A DNA stretch of 64,000 nucleotides, from the NCBI RefSeq assembly GCF_020194175.1, contig NZ_JADYVX010000004.1, positions 236,001-300,000 of the forward strand, written 5' to 3'. Below are positions 33,983-42,844 of the stretch, piece by piece (the stretch's first letter is position 1; each line of letters starts with the position of its first letter). This DNA comes from Bradyrhizobium sp. BRP22 (GTDB lineage Bacteria; Pseudomonadota; Alphaproteobacteria; Rhizobiales; Xanthobacteraceae). Made by a program: the position numbers and the translations under genes. The notes under the pieces are model-generated. The model searched no databases. It was not told the DNA's origin and saw nothing but the letters and a program-made list of their open reading frames with translations.

Positions 33983-34360
33983 CTACGCCAGCTTCCGTGC
34001 GGACAGCGCGTCCGCCACCGCGGTGCGGATATCGGCGACCGAGAACGGCTTGGTCACCACGTCGTGCACGATCGCATTGAGGCCGGAGGCGCGCTCGCGC
34101 TGATCGGCAAAGCCGGTCATCAGCAGGATCTTCAGGTCCGGAAAATCGCGCGCGCTGGCGAGTGCCAATGCAATCCCGTCCATCACGGGCATCTGGATGT
34201 CCGTGAGCAGGAGGTCGAAGGCACCTTGCTCGCGTGCGAGGATTTCCAGCGCGGCGGCGCCGTCCTGGGCGGTGACGGTCTCGTGGCCGTCCATCGCGAT
34301 GGCGCGCGCCACCAGCGAGCGCATCGAATCTTCGTCGTCGGCGATCAGCACGCGGGGCAT
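33983..34360 (-). CDS. Single-domain response regulator, CpdR-like
   Basis: A 125-residue stand-alone receiver domain. The acidic pair is in VLIADDEDSMRSL, the phospho-acceptor Asp in LLLTDIQMPVMDG (about residue 52), and the conserved Thr and Lys in LLMTGFADQ and VVTKPFSVADI. No output domain is present, so it acts through protein contacts. It resembles CpdR, the adaptor for ClpXP-driven proteolysis in Caulobacter and rhizobia, but the resemblance is partial, and single-domain receivers are hard to tell apart. It lies 36 bp downstream of a zinc-ribbon protein gene on the same strand, probably in one transcript. Confidence 0.85.
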   Translation of the reverse strand: MPRVLIADDEDSMRSLVARAIAMDGHETVTAQDGAAALEILAREQGAFDLLLTDIQMPVMDGIALALASARDFPDLKILLMTGFADQRERASGLNAIVHDVVTKPFSVADIRTAVADALSARKLA

Positions 34361-34395
34361 TTGGCTACTCCCTCGAATGCGGTTGCGGGATGACT

Positions 34396-35253
34396 TCAGG
34401 CGCGGCCGCCGGCCGCCAGATCGCGCTTGTTGAAGAAGCGAATATCGATGGCGCGGGCTTCCGCCGGGGGCGAGGCAAGGCGCGATTTGAAATGGGCGCG
34501 TTCACCCGGCTTCAGCACCGGCTGCTCCAGCACCGCGTTCCATGCATAGATTTCGGCGCCCTGTGCGTCGCGGACCGCAAAGCGCAGCCGCGGCAGTTCC
34601 ACCGGCTTGCGGGTCTCGCCAACGATCATGCCTTCGATCACCAGCACCGGCTTGCCGTCCACGCTGTCGTTGGTGATCTTGATGTCCTTGAACGCCACCC
34701 CGCGCAGATTCACCTCGAGCCCGACCAGCCTGTAGAACAGCGCGGTCTGCGGCAGCAGGCGCACGACATCGCCGCGCCACGCCACCAGCGCCACGATCAG
34801 CGCCGCCATCGCGGCGCAGGCGGTGGGCAGGGTCGCTGCGGGCACGCGGATGCGGGGCAGGGTGGGCAGCTTGAGCATTCTTGGCAGCCTGCGGCGGGGC
34901 TTGGCTTCGACCTCCGCGTGAGCCTCGGCGTCTTCCCGGGCAACCGATGGCCAGTCCTGTCGGACAGCATCGTCCGCCGGCCAGTCGGCCGAGATCGAGG
35001 GGCTGTCGACGACAGGGGTGTGCTCGTCCTCCTCCTGCCGCGCCATCGCCTCCCATTCCGCCGCGGCATCAGAGGCGTCGAATTGGCTCGCCCCTGCCAT
35101 CGCCGGCATCGGGGCCGTGGCGTCGACGGCGTCCTCCGGCCGCGCCAGCCAGACCTCCTTGCAGCGGGAACAACGCACCGTACGCCCGGCCGGACCCAAG
35201 GTCTCCAGCCTGATCGCATAGGATGTTGTACAATGCGGGCAAACGATATGCAT
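34396..35253 (-). CDS. MJ0042-type zinc-ribbon membrane protein
   Basis: A 285-residue protein beginning with a zinc ribbon (MHIVCPHCTTSYAIRLE then VRCSRCKEVWLARPED, i.e. two CxxC pairs). This is the MJ0042/TIGR02098 finger, common in proteobacterial proteins near ftsE or comparable loci. An acidic, low-complexity linker follows, then one transmembrane helix (TLPTACAAMAALIVALVAW), then a periplasmic domain (GLEVNLRGVAFKDIKITNDS onward) of DUF3426-like type. It ends FNKRDLAAGGRA. I use ATG 35253; the frame also allows a TTG three codons earlier. Function is unknown. It is divergent from ftsE, a conserved neighbour in related genomes. Confidence 0.85.
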   Translation of the reverse strand: MHIVCPHCTTSYAIRLETLGPAGRTVRCSRCKEVWLARPEDAVDATAPMPAMAGASQFDASDAAAEWEAMARQEEDEHTPVVDSPSISADWPADDAVRQDWPSVAREDAEAHAEVEAKPRRRLPRMLKLPTLPRIRVPAATLPTACAAMAALIVALVAWRGDVVRLLPQTALFYRLVGLEVNLRGVAFKDIKITNDSVDGKPVLVIEGMIVGETRKPVELPRLRFAVRDAQGAEIYAWNAVLEQPVLKPGERAHFKSRLASPPAEARAIDIRFFNKRDLAAGGRA

Positions 35254-35456
35254 GGAGCCCAATCCCCACCATGAATGCGCCGGGATGCTACAAGGCGACC
35301 GTTAACGAATCGGAAACCATAACCGAAGCACAACCACGTTGTTCGGCCCGCCGGCCCAGCCGGAAGCGGGCGCGAGGATTGAGCCAAGGTTCGAGGTTCC
35401 CGGCCGCCGCGCAAATTGAACCCAACGTCCAACCCAATGTCGAGCGGGGCTAGAGC

Positions 35457-36116
35457 TTGGTTCGGTTCGAAAATGTCGGATTGCGTTACGGGCTCGGCCC
35501 GGAGATTCTGCGCGACCTCACCTTCGCCATTCCCGCCCATTCGTTCCAGTTCCTGACCGGCCCCTCGGGCGCCGGCAAGACCTCGCTGCTGCGCCTGCTG
35601 TTCCTGTCGCTGCGGCCGACGCGTGGGCTGGTGAACTTGTTCGGCAAGGATATTTCGTTGCTGAACAAGGATCAGGTGGCGAACCTGCGCAAGCGCATCG
35701 GCATCGTGCTGCAGGATTTTCGCCTGCTCGACCACATGACGACCTATGAGAACGTCGCGCTGCCGTTCCGCGTGATGGGCCGCGACGAATCCAGCTACCG
35801 GCGCGAGGTGATCGACCTCCTGAAATGGGTCGGCCTCGGCGAGCGGATGGATGCGCTGCCGCCGATCCTCTCGGGCGGCGAGAAGCAGCGCGCCGCGATC
35901 GCGCGCGCGGTGATCTCGCGGCCGCAATTGTTGCTGGCGGACGAGCCGACCGGCAGCGTCGATCCGACGCTCGGGCGGCGGCTGCTCCGCCTGTTCATCG
36001 AATTGAACAAGTCCGGCACCGCGGTGATCATCGCCACCCACGACATTACGCTGATGGACCAATACGAAGCGCGACGGCTGGTGCTGCATCAGGGTAGGCT
36101 GCACATCTATGAATAA
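35457..36116 (+). CDS. ftsE: Cell division ATP-binding protein FtsE
   Basis: A 219-residue ABC ATPase that with FtsX regulates peptidoglycan hydrolases at the septum. The Walker A is GPSGAGKTSLLR (about residue 36), the signature LSGGEKQRAAIARA (about 138), Walker B LLLADEPTGSVDP (about 160), and the H-loop IIATHD (about 193). The start must be the TTG at 35457-35459, because an in-frame stop (TAG 35451) lies two codons before it; GGGG is about 8 bases upstream. The last 8 bases overlap ftsX (ATGAATAA). Confidence 0.95.
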   Translation: MVRFENVGLRYGLGPEILRDLTFAIPAHSFQFLTGPSGAGKTSLLRLLFLSLRPTRGLVNLFGKDISLLNKDQVANLRKRIGIVLQDFRLLDHMTTYENVALPFRVMGRDESSYRREVIDLLKWVGLGERMDALPPILSGGEKQRAAIARAVISRPQLLLADEPTGSVDPTLGRRLLRLFIELNKSGTAVIIATHDITLMDQYEARRLVLHQGRLHIYE

Positions 36117-37080
36117 GATCGGCCGAGAGCATGTGCCGCTCGTCGACCTCGGGCATGAACGCCCGCAGGTGCCGGCGAAGGCACGCAACATGTCGCCGAT
36201 CGTGCCGCGGGCCTCGATCTCCGGCCGCGCGCTGGTCGCCGTGGTGGCGATCATGACCTTCCTGGCCTCGATAACAACCGGGGCGGTGCTGCTCGTCAGC
36301 GCATCCGCGGCCGAGTGGCAGTCGGAGGTCGCAAGCGAGATCACCATCCAGATCCGCCCGACCACCGGTCGCGATCTTGAGCGTGACGCGTCCGCCACGA
36401 CGGAGGCGATGCGGACGCAGCCCGGCATCGTCGAGGTCCGCCCGTTCAGCAAGGAAGAATCCGCAAAGCTGCTCGAGCCCTGGCTCGGCAGCGGATTGTC
36501 GATCGAGCAATTGCCGGTGCCGCGCGTCATCGTGGCGCGGGTGCAGCCGGGCAGCACGCTCGATCTCACAGCGCTGCGGGCGCGGATCACGCAGGTTGCC
36601 CCTGGCGCCAGCGTCGACGATCACCGCGCCTGGATCGAGCGCATGCGCTCGATGACCGGCGCCACGGTGTTTGCGGGCATCGGCATTCTCGCGCTGGTGA
36701 TCGTTGCTACGATCATCTCGGTATCCTTCGCCACGCGCGGTGCAATGGCCGCCAACCGGCCGATCGTCGAGGTGCTGCATTTCGTCGGCGCCGCCGACAG
36801 CTACATCGCCAACCGCTTCCTGCGGCATTTCCTGATGCTGGGCCTCGAGGGCGGGCTGATCGGCGGCGGCATCGCGATGCTGTTCTTCGGCTTCTCCGAA
36901 TCGATCGCGAGCTGGTTCTCGGGCACTCCCGTCGGCGACCAGTTCGCGGCGCTGCTCGGCACCTTCTCGCTGCGCCCGTCCGGCTATCTGGTGCTGGCGC
37001 TGCAGGCGGTATTGATCGCCGCGATCACGGCCTGGGCCTCGCGGCGGACGCTGTTCGCCACGCTCGATGACGTCGACTGA
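36109..37080 (+). CDS. ftsX: Cell division permease FtsX
   Basis: A 323-residue membrane partner of FtsE with four transmembrane helices: one at the start (LVAVVAIMTFLASITTGAVL), then GIGILALVIVATIISVSF, LIGGGIAMLFFGFSES and LVLALQAVLIAAITAW. A periplasmic domain (about residues 70-175) lies between helices 1 and 2 and would contact an amidase activator. ATG at 36109 overlaps the ftsE stop, so translation is coupled. Downstream, ydcF begins just after an intervening repeat fragment. Confidence 0.95.
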   Translation: MNKIGREHVPLVDLGHERPQVPAKARNMSPIVPRASISGRALVAVVAIMTFLASITTGAVLLVSASAAEWQSEVASEITIQIRPTTGRDLERDASATTEAMRTQPGIVEVRPFSKEESAKLLEPWLGSGLSIEQLPVPRVIVARVQPGSTLDLTALRARITQVAPGASVDDHRAWIERMRSMTGATVFAGIGILALVIVATIISVSFATRGAMAANRPIVEVLHFVGAADSYIANRFLRHFLMLGLEGGLIGGGIAMLFFGFSESIASWFSGTPVGDQFAALLGTFSLRPSGYLVLALQAVLIAAITAWASRRTLFATLDDVD

Positions 37081-37096
37081 TGCGACGGCCGGACTC

Positions 37097-37119
37097 CACT
37101 TCGCCCCAAAACGCTCTAG
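37097..37119. repeat. Fragment of the AACGCTCTAG-type dispersed repeat
   Basis: CCACTTCGCCCCAAAACGCTCTAG between ftsX and ydcF matches one end of repeat copy B (24277). It lies within the upstream part of the ydcF open frame, an argument against the most upstream start. Confidence 0.6.
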
Positions 37120-37151
37120 AATTGCGTTCCGGGGAAGGACAGCCGTATCCG

Positions 37152-37877
37152 ATGAGCTCTGATCTCGACGACCGATCGCAGCAAAAGCGCCGGCCTGCGC
37201 GGCCGCGCGGATGGCTGCGTGCAGTGATCGTCGTGCCGCTGGCGTTCTTGTTCGTCGTCGCCGGGCTCGGCTTCATCGCGTTCCTGTCGCAGTTGCGCGG
37301 CGCCGAAACCGAGCCCGAGCGCAACGCCGACGGCATCGTGGTATTGACCGGCGGTTCCTCGCGCATCTTCGACGCGGTGGAATTGCTGGCGCACGGCTAC
37401 GGCAAGCGGCTGCTGATCTCCGGCGTGCACCCGACCAATGCGGCGAGCGATATTTTCCGCTCGCTGCCCGAGAACAATCAGGCGCTGCTCAAGTGCTGCG
37501 TCGACCTCGACCGTTCCGCCGTCAACACCAGGAGCAATGCCGCCGAGACGCGGCGCTGGGCGCGGGAGCGCGGCTTCAAGTCGCTGATCGTGGTGACCTC
37601 GAACTATCACATGCCGCGCGCGATCGTCGAATTGTCGCACGCGATGCCGGATGTCGAACTGATCCCGTTCGTGGTGATCGGCGACAAATGGCGCGACGAA
37701 CCCTGGTGGATGAGTGGCGGAACGCTGCGCCTCCTGCTATCGGAATACGTCAAATATGTCGCGGCGGAGCTGCGGGTGCGGCTGGCCCAGATCGGTCTCG
37801 ACCTGATGCCGGACTTCCTCGAGCAGCCCGGTGGCGCGCAGGCGCCGCGCCGGCCGGCGACTGCGCAGGTGAACTGA
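37152..37877 (+). CDS. ydcF: YdcF family protein (DUF218)
   Basis: A 241-residue protein. An N-terminal transmembrane helix (LRAVIVVPLAFLFVVAGLGF, about residues 21-40) is followed by a DUF218/YdcF domain: ADGIVVLTGGSSRIFDAVELL, then RLLISGVHPTN, DRSAVNTRSNAAETRRWA and VVTSNYHMPRAIVE. SNYHMPRA is the family signature. E. coli YdcF binds S-adenosylmethionine; related SanA/ElyC proteins act in envelope integrity. I prefer ATG 37152 over the ATG that overlaps the ftsX stop at 37080, because the extension translates a dispersed repeat. The ftsE-ftsX-ydcF-plsC order suggests an envelope operon. Confidence 0.88.
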   Translation: MSSDLDDRSQQKRRPARPRGWLRAVIVVPLAFLFVVAGLGFIAFLSQLRGAETEPERNADGIVVLTGGSSRIFDAVELLAHGYGKRLLISGVHPTNAASDIFRSLPENNQALLKCCVDLDRSAVNTRSNAAETRRWARERGFKSLIVVTSNYHMPRAIVELSHAMPDVELIPFVVIGDKWRDEPWWMSGGTLRLLLSEYVKYVAAELRVRLAQIGLDLMPDFLEQPGGAQAPRRPATAQVN

Positions 37878-37904
37878 CCGGACCAATTGTTTGTCGGGAA
37901 TTCG

Positions 37905-38678
37905 ATGACCTCGATCTTCGTGCGCTCGCTCGTCTTCAACGTGCTGTTCTATGTCGTGCTGGTGACGCTCAGCATCGCGGCAATCCCGACCGTGGTTTTG
38001 CCGCGCGGCGCGATGATGACGCTGGCCGCATGGTGGGCGAACGCCACGCTTTTCCTGATGCGGGTTGTCTGCAACATCAAGGTCGACTTCCGAGGGCTGG
38101 AGAAGATTCCGAAAGGGCCGCTGATCGTCGCCTCCAAGCACCAGTCGATGTGGGAGACCTTCCAGCTTCTGCGCTTCTTCGATCATCCGCTCTATATGCT
38201 CAAGCGCGAGCTGACGTGGATCCCGGTGTTCGGCCAGTTCCTGGTCAAGGCCGGCATGGTCCCGATCGACCGCGGCGGCGGGCCGCGCTCGCTGGTCAAG
38301 ACGCTGCGCCGCGCGGCTGCCGAGGTGAAGCGCGGCCGGCAGCTCGTGATCTTCCCGGAAGGCACGCGGCGGCCGGTCGGCGCGCCGCCGAGCTACAAGA
38401 CCGGCGTGGCGCAGATCTATGCCGAGAGCGGCGTGCCGTGCCTGCCGGTCGCGCTCAACTCCGGCCTGTTCTGGCCGCGCCGCACCTTCATGCGCTATCC
38501 GGGGACGCTGGTGGTCGAATTCCTCGATCCGCTGCCGCCGGGTCTGCCGCGCGCCGAGTTCATGACGCGTCTGCAAGAGGCGATCGAGAGCGCCACCGAC
38601 CGCATCGTCGAGGCCGCGCGCGCCGAGCAGGCGCAATTGTTCGGCATCGTGCCTGATACCGCGAAGGCGAAGGTGTAG
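37905..38678 (+). CDS. plsC: 1-acyl-sn-glycerol-3-phosphate acyltransferase
   Basis: A 257-residue membrane acyltransferase that makes phosphatidic acid from lysophosphatidic acid. Two N-terminal hydrophobic segments (FNVLFYVVLVTLSIAAIP and MMTLAAWWANATLFLM) anchor it. The catalytic motif is KHQSMWETF near residue 76, an HX4E form in place of the usual HX4D, which I recall from other alphaproteobacterial PlsC proteins. The phosphate-binding motif FPEGTRRP is near 149, and PVALNSG follows. It follows ydcF by 27 bp in the ftsEX cluster, linking lipid supply with division. Confidence 0.92.
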   Translation: MTSIFVRSLVFNVLFYVVLVTLSIAAIPTVVLPRGAMMTLAAWWANATLFLMRVVCNIKVDFRGLEKIPKGPLIVASKHQSMWETFQLLRFFDHPLYMLKRELTWIPVFGQFLVKAGMVPIDRGGGPRSLVKTLRRAAAEVKRGRQLVIFPEGTRRPVGAPPSYKTGVAQIYAESGVPCLPVALNSGLFWPRRTFMRYPGTLVVEFLDPLPPGLPRAEFMTRLQEAIESATDRIVEAARAEQAQLFGIVPDTAKAKV

Positions 38679-38679
38679 T

Positions 38680-38738
38680 TTTGTTTTGACGCGTTTTCTT
38701 CACGCGAACCGGTGTCCACTTCGCTCGAAAACGCTTTA
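38680..38738. repeat. Dispersed repeat, copy C
   Basis: GACGCGTTTTCTTCACGCGA and CCACTTCGCTCGAAAACGCTTTAG are the same blocks, in the same order, as the 3' half of copy B at 24277. It lies between the convergent plsC and gamma-glutamylcyclotransferase genes. Confidence 0.85.
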
Positions 38739-38739
38739 G

Positions 38740-39336
38740 CTACGTTTCTTCCTGCAGCGGCAGCTCGATCGGATGCGCGTCATGCAGCATCGTTGCGAGC
38801 CTGTGCAGTTGCGGATCGCGGAAACCCTGCTTCTCGATCGCGAGCACGGTCGACAGCACATAGTCGCGGTTGTTGCCGGAGCGGCCGTGGCCCTGCTGGA
38901 CGTAGCGGAGCTGGTCGGCGAGCGACAGCCGCCCGGCATATTGCACATGGCTGCGATCCACCACATAGGTCAACGCACTGACTCGCGACCGCGGGTCGTC
39001 CTCCAGCCACACCGAGCGATGCACCTCGCGATAGACATTGGTGGTCTGCTCGCGGCTGCGTAAATAGGCGACGGTTTCATGGCGCCGCTTGGCCGCGACG
39101 CGGAAGGCGATGCCGCGGCAGGCGCCGCCGCGATCGAGCCCGAGCACCAGTCCCGGCTTTTCCGGCGTGCCGCGATGGTCGAAGGAATACACGCAGAGCG
39201 CGCGGTGCTCGCCGATCAGCCGCGCCGCCATTTGTTCCTCGAATTCGAAGCCCGGCTTCCACATCAGCGAGCCGTAGCCGAACACCCAGAGGTCGTTGTC
39301 ACCTGATTCGGGCGGGGAGAGGAGTTGCGCGGACAT
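38740..39336 (-). CDS. Gamma-glutamylcyclotransferase (ChaC-like)
   Basis: A 198-residue enzyme of the ChaC/GGCT fold, predicted to cleave gamma-glutamyl compounds, in ChaC's case glutathione to 5-oxoproline and Cys-Gly. The signature WVFGYGSLMWKPGFEFEEQM is near residue 17, with the YGSL substrate loop. PEKPGLVLGLDRGGACRGIAFRV contains the GXCXG block, and the catalytic Glu is likely in the YLRSREQ segment near 99. I take ATG 39336; a longer open frame upstream has no homology. It is convergent with plsC and divergent from the DUF2125 gene. Confidence 0.9.
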   Translation of the reverse strand: MSAQLLSPPESGDNDLWVFGYGSLMWKPGFEFEEQMAARLIGEHRALCVYSFDHRGTPEKPGLVLGLDRGGACRGIAFRVAAKRRHETVAYLRSREQTTNVYREVHRSVWLEDDPRSRVSALTYVVDRSHVQYAGRLSLADQLRYVQQGHGRSGNNRDYVLSTVLAIEKQGFRDPQLHRLATMLHDAHPIELPLQEET

Positions 39337-39388
39337 CGGCCCAAGGGCTAGCAAAAGCGGAAGGCGAAGCGAAGCGGTTTCATTGGCT

Positions 39389-39475
39389 TTAAAGCATGAT
39401 CCGGAAAAGTGGGAACCGGTTTTCCCTCGCGACAAACGCGAAGCGTTTGCGCGGAGACCATGCTCGAACAGGGCC
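39389..39475. repeat. Dispersed repeat, GCATGATCCGGAAAAGTGG class
   Basis: AAGCATGATCCGGAAAAGTG, GGGAACCGGTTTTCCC and CGCGAAGCGTTTGCGCG are typical Bradyrhizobium intergenic blocks; related pieces lie at 22961 and 30984. Confidence 0.6.
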
Positions 39476-39523
39476 GGCATTTGCCGCTTACATTTGCCAA
39501 AATTGACAGCCAGAGGTCGCCGC

Positions 39524-40711
39524 ATGTCTGACATGACCCCCGCGCCACGCCGGCGCTCGCGTTGGCGGCTCTTCGCCGCCCCCGTTTCCGTCCTGATCCT
39601 CGCCATCGTGTGGTCCGGCTTCTGGTTCTATGCCGCGTCCCAGGTCTGGGTGCAGGCCGATGCCTGGCGCGCGCAGGAGGCGAAGGCGGGCCGGGTCTAT
39701 GATTGCGGCAAGCGATCGGTGGCCGGTTACCCCTTCCGGCTCGAGATCCGCTGCGAGGACGCCAGCGTGACCCTGCTCTCGCAGACCGCCGCGCCGCAGA
39801 CGGCGTTCACCGCGCGGCTCGGCGAGATCCTGGTGGTGGCGCAGGTCTACGACCCCAAGCTGGTGATCGCCGAATTCAAGGCGCCGGCGACGCTCGCCGA
39901 GCGCGGCGCGCAGCCGCAGTTCGCCGTGAACTGGCGCACCGGCCGCGCCAGCGTGGTCGGCCTGCCGGCGGTGCCGCAGCGCGCCTCGCTGGTGTTCGAT
40001 GATCCCGCAATCGATCGCCTCAACGGCTCGGTGCAGGTGCCGCTCGGCCGCGCTGCTCACGTCGAGCTGCACGGCCGCCTCGCGGAAGGCGCGCCCGCGG
40101 ACAATCCCGTGATCGAGACCGCGCTGCAGATCAATGGCGGCAGCCTGCAGGACGTGCATCCGGTGCTGGCGACACCGTTCGATGCCGGCATCCGCGCCAA
40201 GATTTCCGGCCTGAAGGATTTCGCGCCAAAGCCGTGGCCGGAACGTTTTCGCGAGATCCAGGCCGCCGGCGGCCATGTCGAGATCGTGCAGTCGCGCATC
40301 CAGCAGGGCGAGATGATCGCGGTGTCCGCGGGCAATCTGAGCCTCAACGCGAGTGGCCGGATCGACGGCGAGTTGCAGATGACGGTCACCGGCCTCGAGC
40401 GCGTGGTCCCGGCGCTCGGGATCGAGAAGATGCTGGAGGAGGGCGTGCCGCAATCGACCCTCGACCGCGTCGCGCCCGGCGTGAAGACGCAGGATCTCAA
40501 CAATCTGTTCGGCGCGCTCGACCGCGCGGTGCCGGGCCTCGGCAAGATGGTGAAGCAGAACGCCAATGTCGGCGTCGCCGCCACCATCAATTCGCTCGGC
40601 AGCGAAGCCATGCTGGAAGGCAGGAAGGCGCGATCCTTCCCGCTGCGCTTCGTCGACGGTGCGGTGCTGCTCGGCCCGATCAAGGTCGGCCAAGTCCCGC
40701 CGCTGTTCTGA
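39524..40711 (+). CDS. DUF2125 domain-containing protein
   Basis: A 395-residue protein with one N-terminal membrane helix (APVSVLILAIVWSGFWFYAA) and a large extracytoplasmic domain (ASQVWVQADAWRAQEAKAGR, CGKRSVAGYPFRLEIRCEDA). This matches DUF2125, a family conserved in Alphaproteobacteria with a predicted long beta-rich groove fold. Two Cys residues flank the GYPFRLEI motif. Start ATG 39524 follows a GAGG motif. It stands alone between the divergent gamma-glutamylcyclotransferase and the convergent prephenate dehydrogenase. Function unknown. Confidence 0.85.
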   Translation: MSDMTPAPRRRSRWRLFAAPVSVLILAIVWSGFWFYAASQVWVQADAWRAQEAKAGRVYDCGKRSVAGYPFRLEIRCEDASVTLLSQTAAPQTAFTARLGEILVVAQVYDPKLVIAEFKAPATLAERGAQPQFAVNWRTGRASVVGLPAVPQRASLVFDDPAIDRLNGSVQVPLGRAAHVELHGRLAEGAPADNPVIETALQINGGSLQDVHPVLATPFDAGIRAKISGLKDFAPKPWPERFREIQAAGGHVEIVQSRIQQGEMIAVSAGNLSLNASGRIDGELQMTVTGLERVVPALGIEKMLEEGVPQSTLDRVAPGVKTQDLNNLFGALDRAVPGLGKMVKQNANVGVAATINSLGSEAMLEGRKARSFPLRFVDGAVLLGPIKVGQVPPLF

Positions 40712-40774
40712 GCGGTAGAGCCGTAGCCGTAGCCCGGGTGGAGCGCAGCGCCATCCGGGCTACGAGGCCGCGCG

Positions 40775-41710
40775 CTACTTCTTCTCCAGATTCGCGTGCG
40801 GGCGGCCGAAATCCGGCGCGGCCGAATCCTGGCCGATCTCGACGATGCCGCGGCGGATGGCGCGGGTGCGGGTGAAATGGTCGAACAGCGCTTCGCCGTC
40901 GCCGCGGCGGATCGCGCGGGTCAGCTTGGAAAGATCCTCGTTGAAGGTGCCGAGCATCTCCAGCACCGCGTCCTTGTTGCTCAGGAATACGTCGCGCCAC
41001 ATCGTCGGGTCGGACGCCGCGATGCGCGTGAAATCGCGGAAGCCGCCGGCGGAGAACTTGATCACCTCCGACGACGTCACCTGCGCAAGCTCATCGGCGG
41101 TGCCGACGATGGTGTAGGCGATCAGATGCGGCAGGTGGCTGGTGATCGCGAGCACGAGGTCATGATGGTCAGGCGTCATGATCTCGACCCTGGCGCCGAG
41201 CGCGGCCCAGAACTCGCGCAGCCTGTCGACCGCGCTTGCCTCGGTGCCCTCAGGCGGCGTCAGGATGCACCAGCGGTTGATGAAGAGCTCGGCAAAGCCG
41301 GAGTCGGGCCCCGAATGCTCGGTGCCGGCGACCGGATGCGCCGGCACGAAATGCACCCCGTCGGGGATATGCGGCCCCATGTCCCTGACGATCGCGCCCT
41401 TCACCGAGCCGACGTCGGAAACGATGGCGCCTTTCTTCAAGTGCGGCGCGATCTCCGCCGCCACCGGCCCGCAGGCGCCGACGGGAATGCAGAGGATGAC
41501 GAGATCGGCATCCTTGACCGCCTCCGCATTGGTCTCCACCACGCGGTCGACGATGCCGAGCTCGGCGACGCGCGCGCGCGTCTTCTCCGAGCGTGCGGTG
41601 GTGACGATCTCGCCGGCGAGCCCCTGCGCCCGCGCGCCGCGCGCGATCGAGCCGCCGATCAGGCCGAAGCCGATCAGCGCAACGCGCTGGAAGTGCGGTG
41701 CGGCGTTCAC
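40775..41710 (-). CDS. tyrA: Prephenate/arogenate dehydrogenase
   Basis: A 311-residue NAD(P)-dependent enzyme on the tyrosine branch, oxidising prephenate or arogenate. The Rossmann motif [20 protein letters not shown] is near residue 11; the catalytic His is in [16 protein letters not shown] (about 120). [18 protein letters not shown] and ACG-PVAAEI in the first half fit the TyrA fold. There is no ACT domain. The GTG start at 41710 overlaps the hisC stop (GTGA), so translation is coupled. Arogenate specificity cannot be decided by eye. Confidence 0.92.
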   Translation of the reverse strand: MNAAPHFQRVALIGFGLIGGSIARGARAQGLAGEIVTTARSEKTRARVAELGIVDRVVETNAEAVKDADLVILCIPVGACGPVAAEIAPHLKKGAIVSDVGSVKGAIVRDMGPHIPDGVHFVPAHPVAGTEHSGPDSGFAELFINRWCILTPPEGTEASAVDRLREFWAALGARVEIMTPDHHDLVLAITSHLPHLIAYTIVGTADELAQVTSSEVIKFSAGGFRDFTRIAASDPTMWRDVFLSNKDAVLEMLGTFNEDLSKLTRAIRRGDGEALFDHFTRTRAIRRGIVEIGQDSAAPDFGRPHANLEKK

Positions 41711-42804
41711 TTCTGATCCATGAAGTCGCGCAGGCCTTCGACCACGAGGCGGTTGGCCTCCTCGGTGCCGATGGTCATGCGCAGCGCATGCGGCAGGCCG
41801 TAATTGTTCACTGCACGCAGCACCAATCCGCGCTTGGTGAGGAACGCGTCCGCCTCGGCGGAGGTCTTGCCCTTCTCGGTCGGGAAATGGATCAGCACGA
41901 AATTCGCGACGCTCGGCGTCACCTTCAGCCCGAGCTTGCGGATCTCGTCCGTCACCCAGCTCCGCCATTTCTCATTGTGCACCCTGGACATCTCGAGATG
42001 CGCACTATCCTCGACCGCGGCCACCGCCGCAAGCATCGCCGGACTCGAAACGTTGAAGGGGCCGCGGATGCGGTTCACCGCATCGACGATATGCGCGGGG
42101 CCGAACATCCAGCCCACGCGCAGCGCCGCGAGCCCGTGGATCTTCGAGAAGGTGTGGGTCATCACCGTGTTCTCGGTCGTCGCGCACAGTTCAAGACCGA
42201 GCCCATAGTCGTTGCGCACCACGTAATCCGAATAGGCGGCGTCGATCACCAACAGCACGTGCGACGGCAGGCCGGCACGCAGGCGCTTGACCTCGTCGAA
42301 CGGCAGATAGGTGCCGGTCGGGTTGTTCGGGTTCGCGAGCCAGACCAGCTTGGTCCGCGGCGTGACCGCCTTCAGGATCCCGTCGACGTCGGCGGTGTAG
42401 TCGGTCTCCGGCACGACAACGTTCTTGGCGCCGTTGGCCATGGTCGCGATCGGATACACCAGGAAGCCGTGGGCGGTGGAGATCGCCTCCGAGCCTTCGC
42501 ACAGATAGGTGTGGGCGAGCAGGTTGAGGATCTCGTCCGAGCCGGCGCCGCAGATGATGCGGCTCGGATCGAGGCCGTAGGCGCGGCCGATCGCCTCGCG
42601 CAGCACCTTCGACGTGCCTTCCGGATAGTCCTCCAGATGTTCGGCGGCGCGCTTATAGGCCTCGATCGCCTTCGGCGAGGGACCGAACGGCGTCTCGTTG
42701 GCGGAAAGCTTGAACACCTTGCGCCCCGGTTCCGCCACCGGGCTCTTGCCGGGGGTGTAGGGCGCAATATCGAGGATGCCGGGATTCGGCACGGGGCGGG
42801 ACAT
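41707..42804 (-). CDS. hisC: Histidinol-phosphate (aromatic) aminotransferase
   Basis: A 365-residue class-I/II PLP aminotransferase. [20 protein letters not shown] is the family N-terminus, [13 protein letters not shown] near 84, and [15 protein letters not shown] near 155. The PLP Lys is in [17 protein letters not shown] near 218, with the phosphate-binding RVGW. Placed between chorismate mutase and prephenate dehydrogenase, it probably transaminates prephenate or hydroxyphenylpyruvate besides or instead of histidinol phosphate. The start ATG at 42804 is 41 bp after the chorismate mutase stop. Confidence 0.92.
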   Translation of the reverse strand: MSRPVPNPGILDIAPYTPGKSPVAEPGRKVFKLSANETPFGPSPKAIEAYKRAAEHLEDYPEGTSKVLREAIGRAYGLDPSRIICGAGSDEILNLLAHTYLCEGSEAISTAHGFLVYPIATMANGAKNVVVPETDYTADVDGILKAVTPRTKLVWLANPNNPTGTYLPFDEVKRLRAGLPSHVLLVIDAAYSDYVVRNDYGLGLELCATTENTVMTHTFSKIHGLAALRVGWMFGPAHIVDAVNRIRGPFNVSSPAMLAAVAAVEDSAHLEMSRVHNEKWRSWVTDEIRKLGLKVTPSVANFVLIHFPTEKGKTSAEADAFLTKRGLVLRAVNNYGLPHALRMTIGTEEANRLVVEGLRDFMDQK

Positions 42805-42844
42805 CTCTAACTCTCTGGCTCCTGATTGTAGGGGCGGCCTTGCT

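Noticed and set aside
35223..35453. 76-codon open frame before ftsE
   Set aside because: It lies in the intergenic region ending with the TAG before ftsE and has no recognisable sequence; probably chance.
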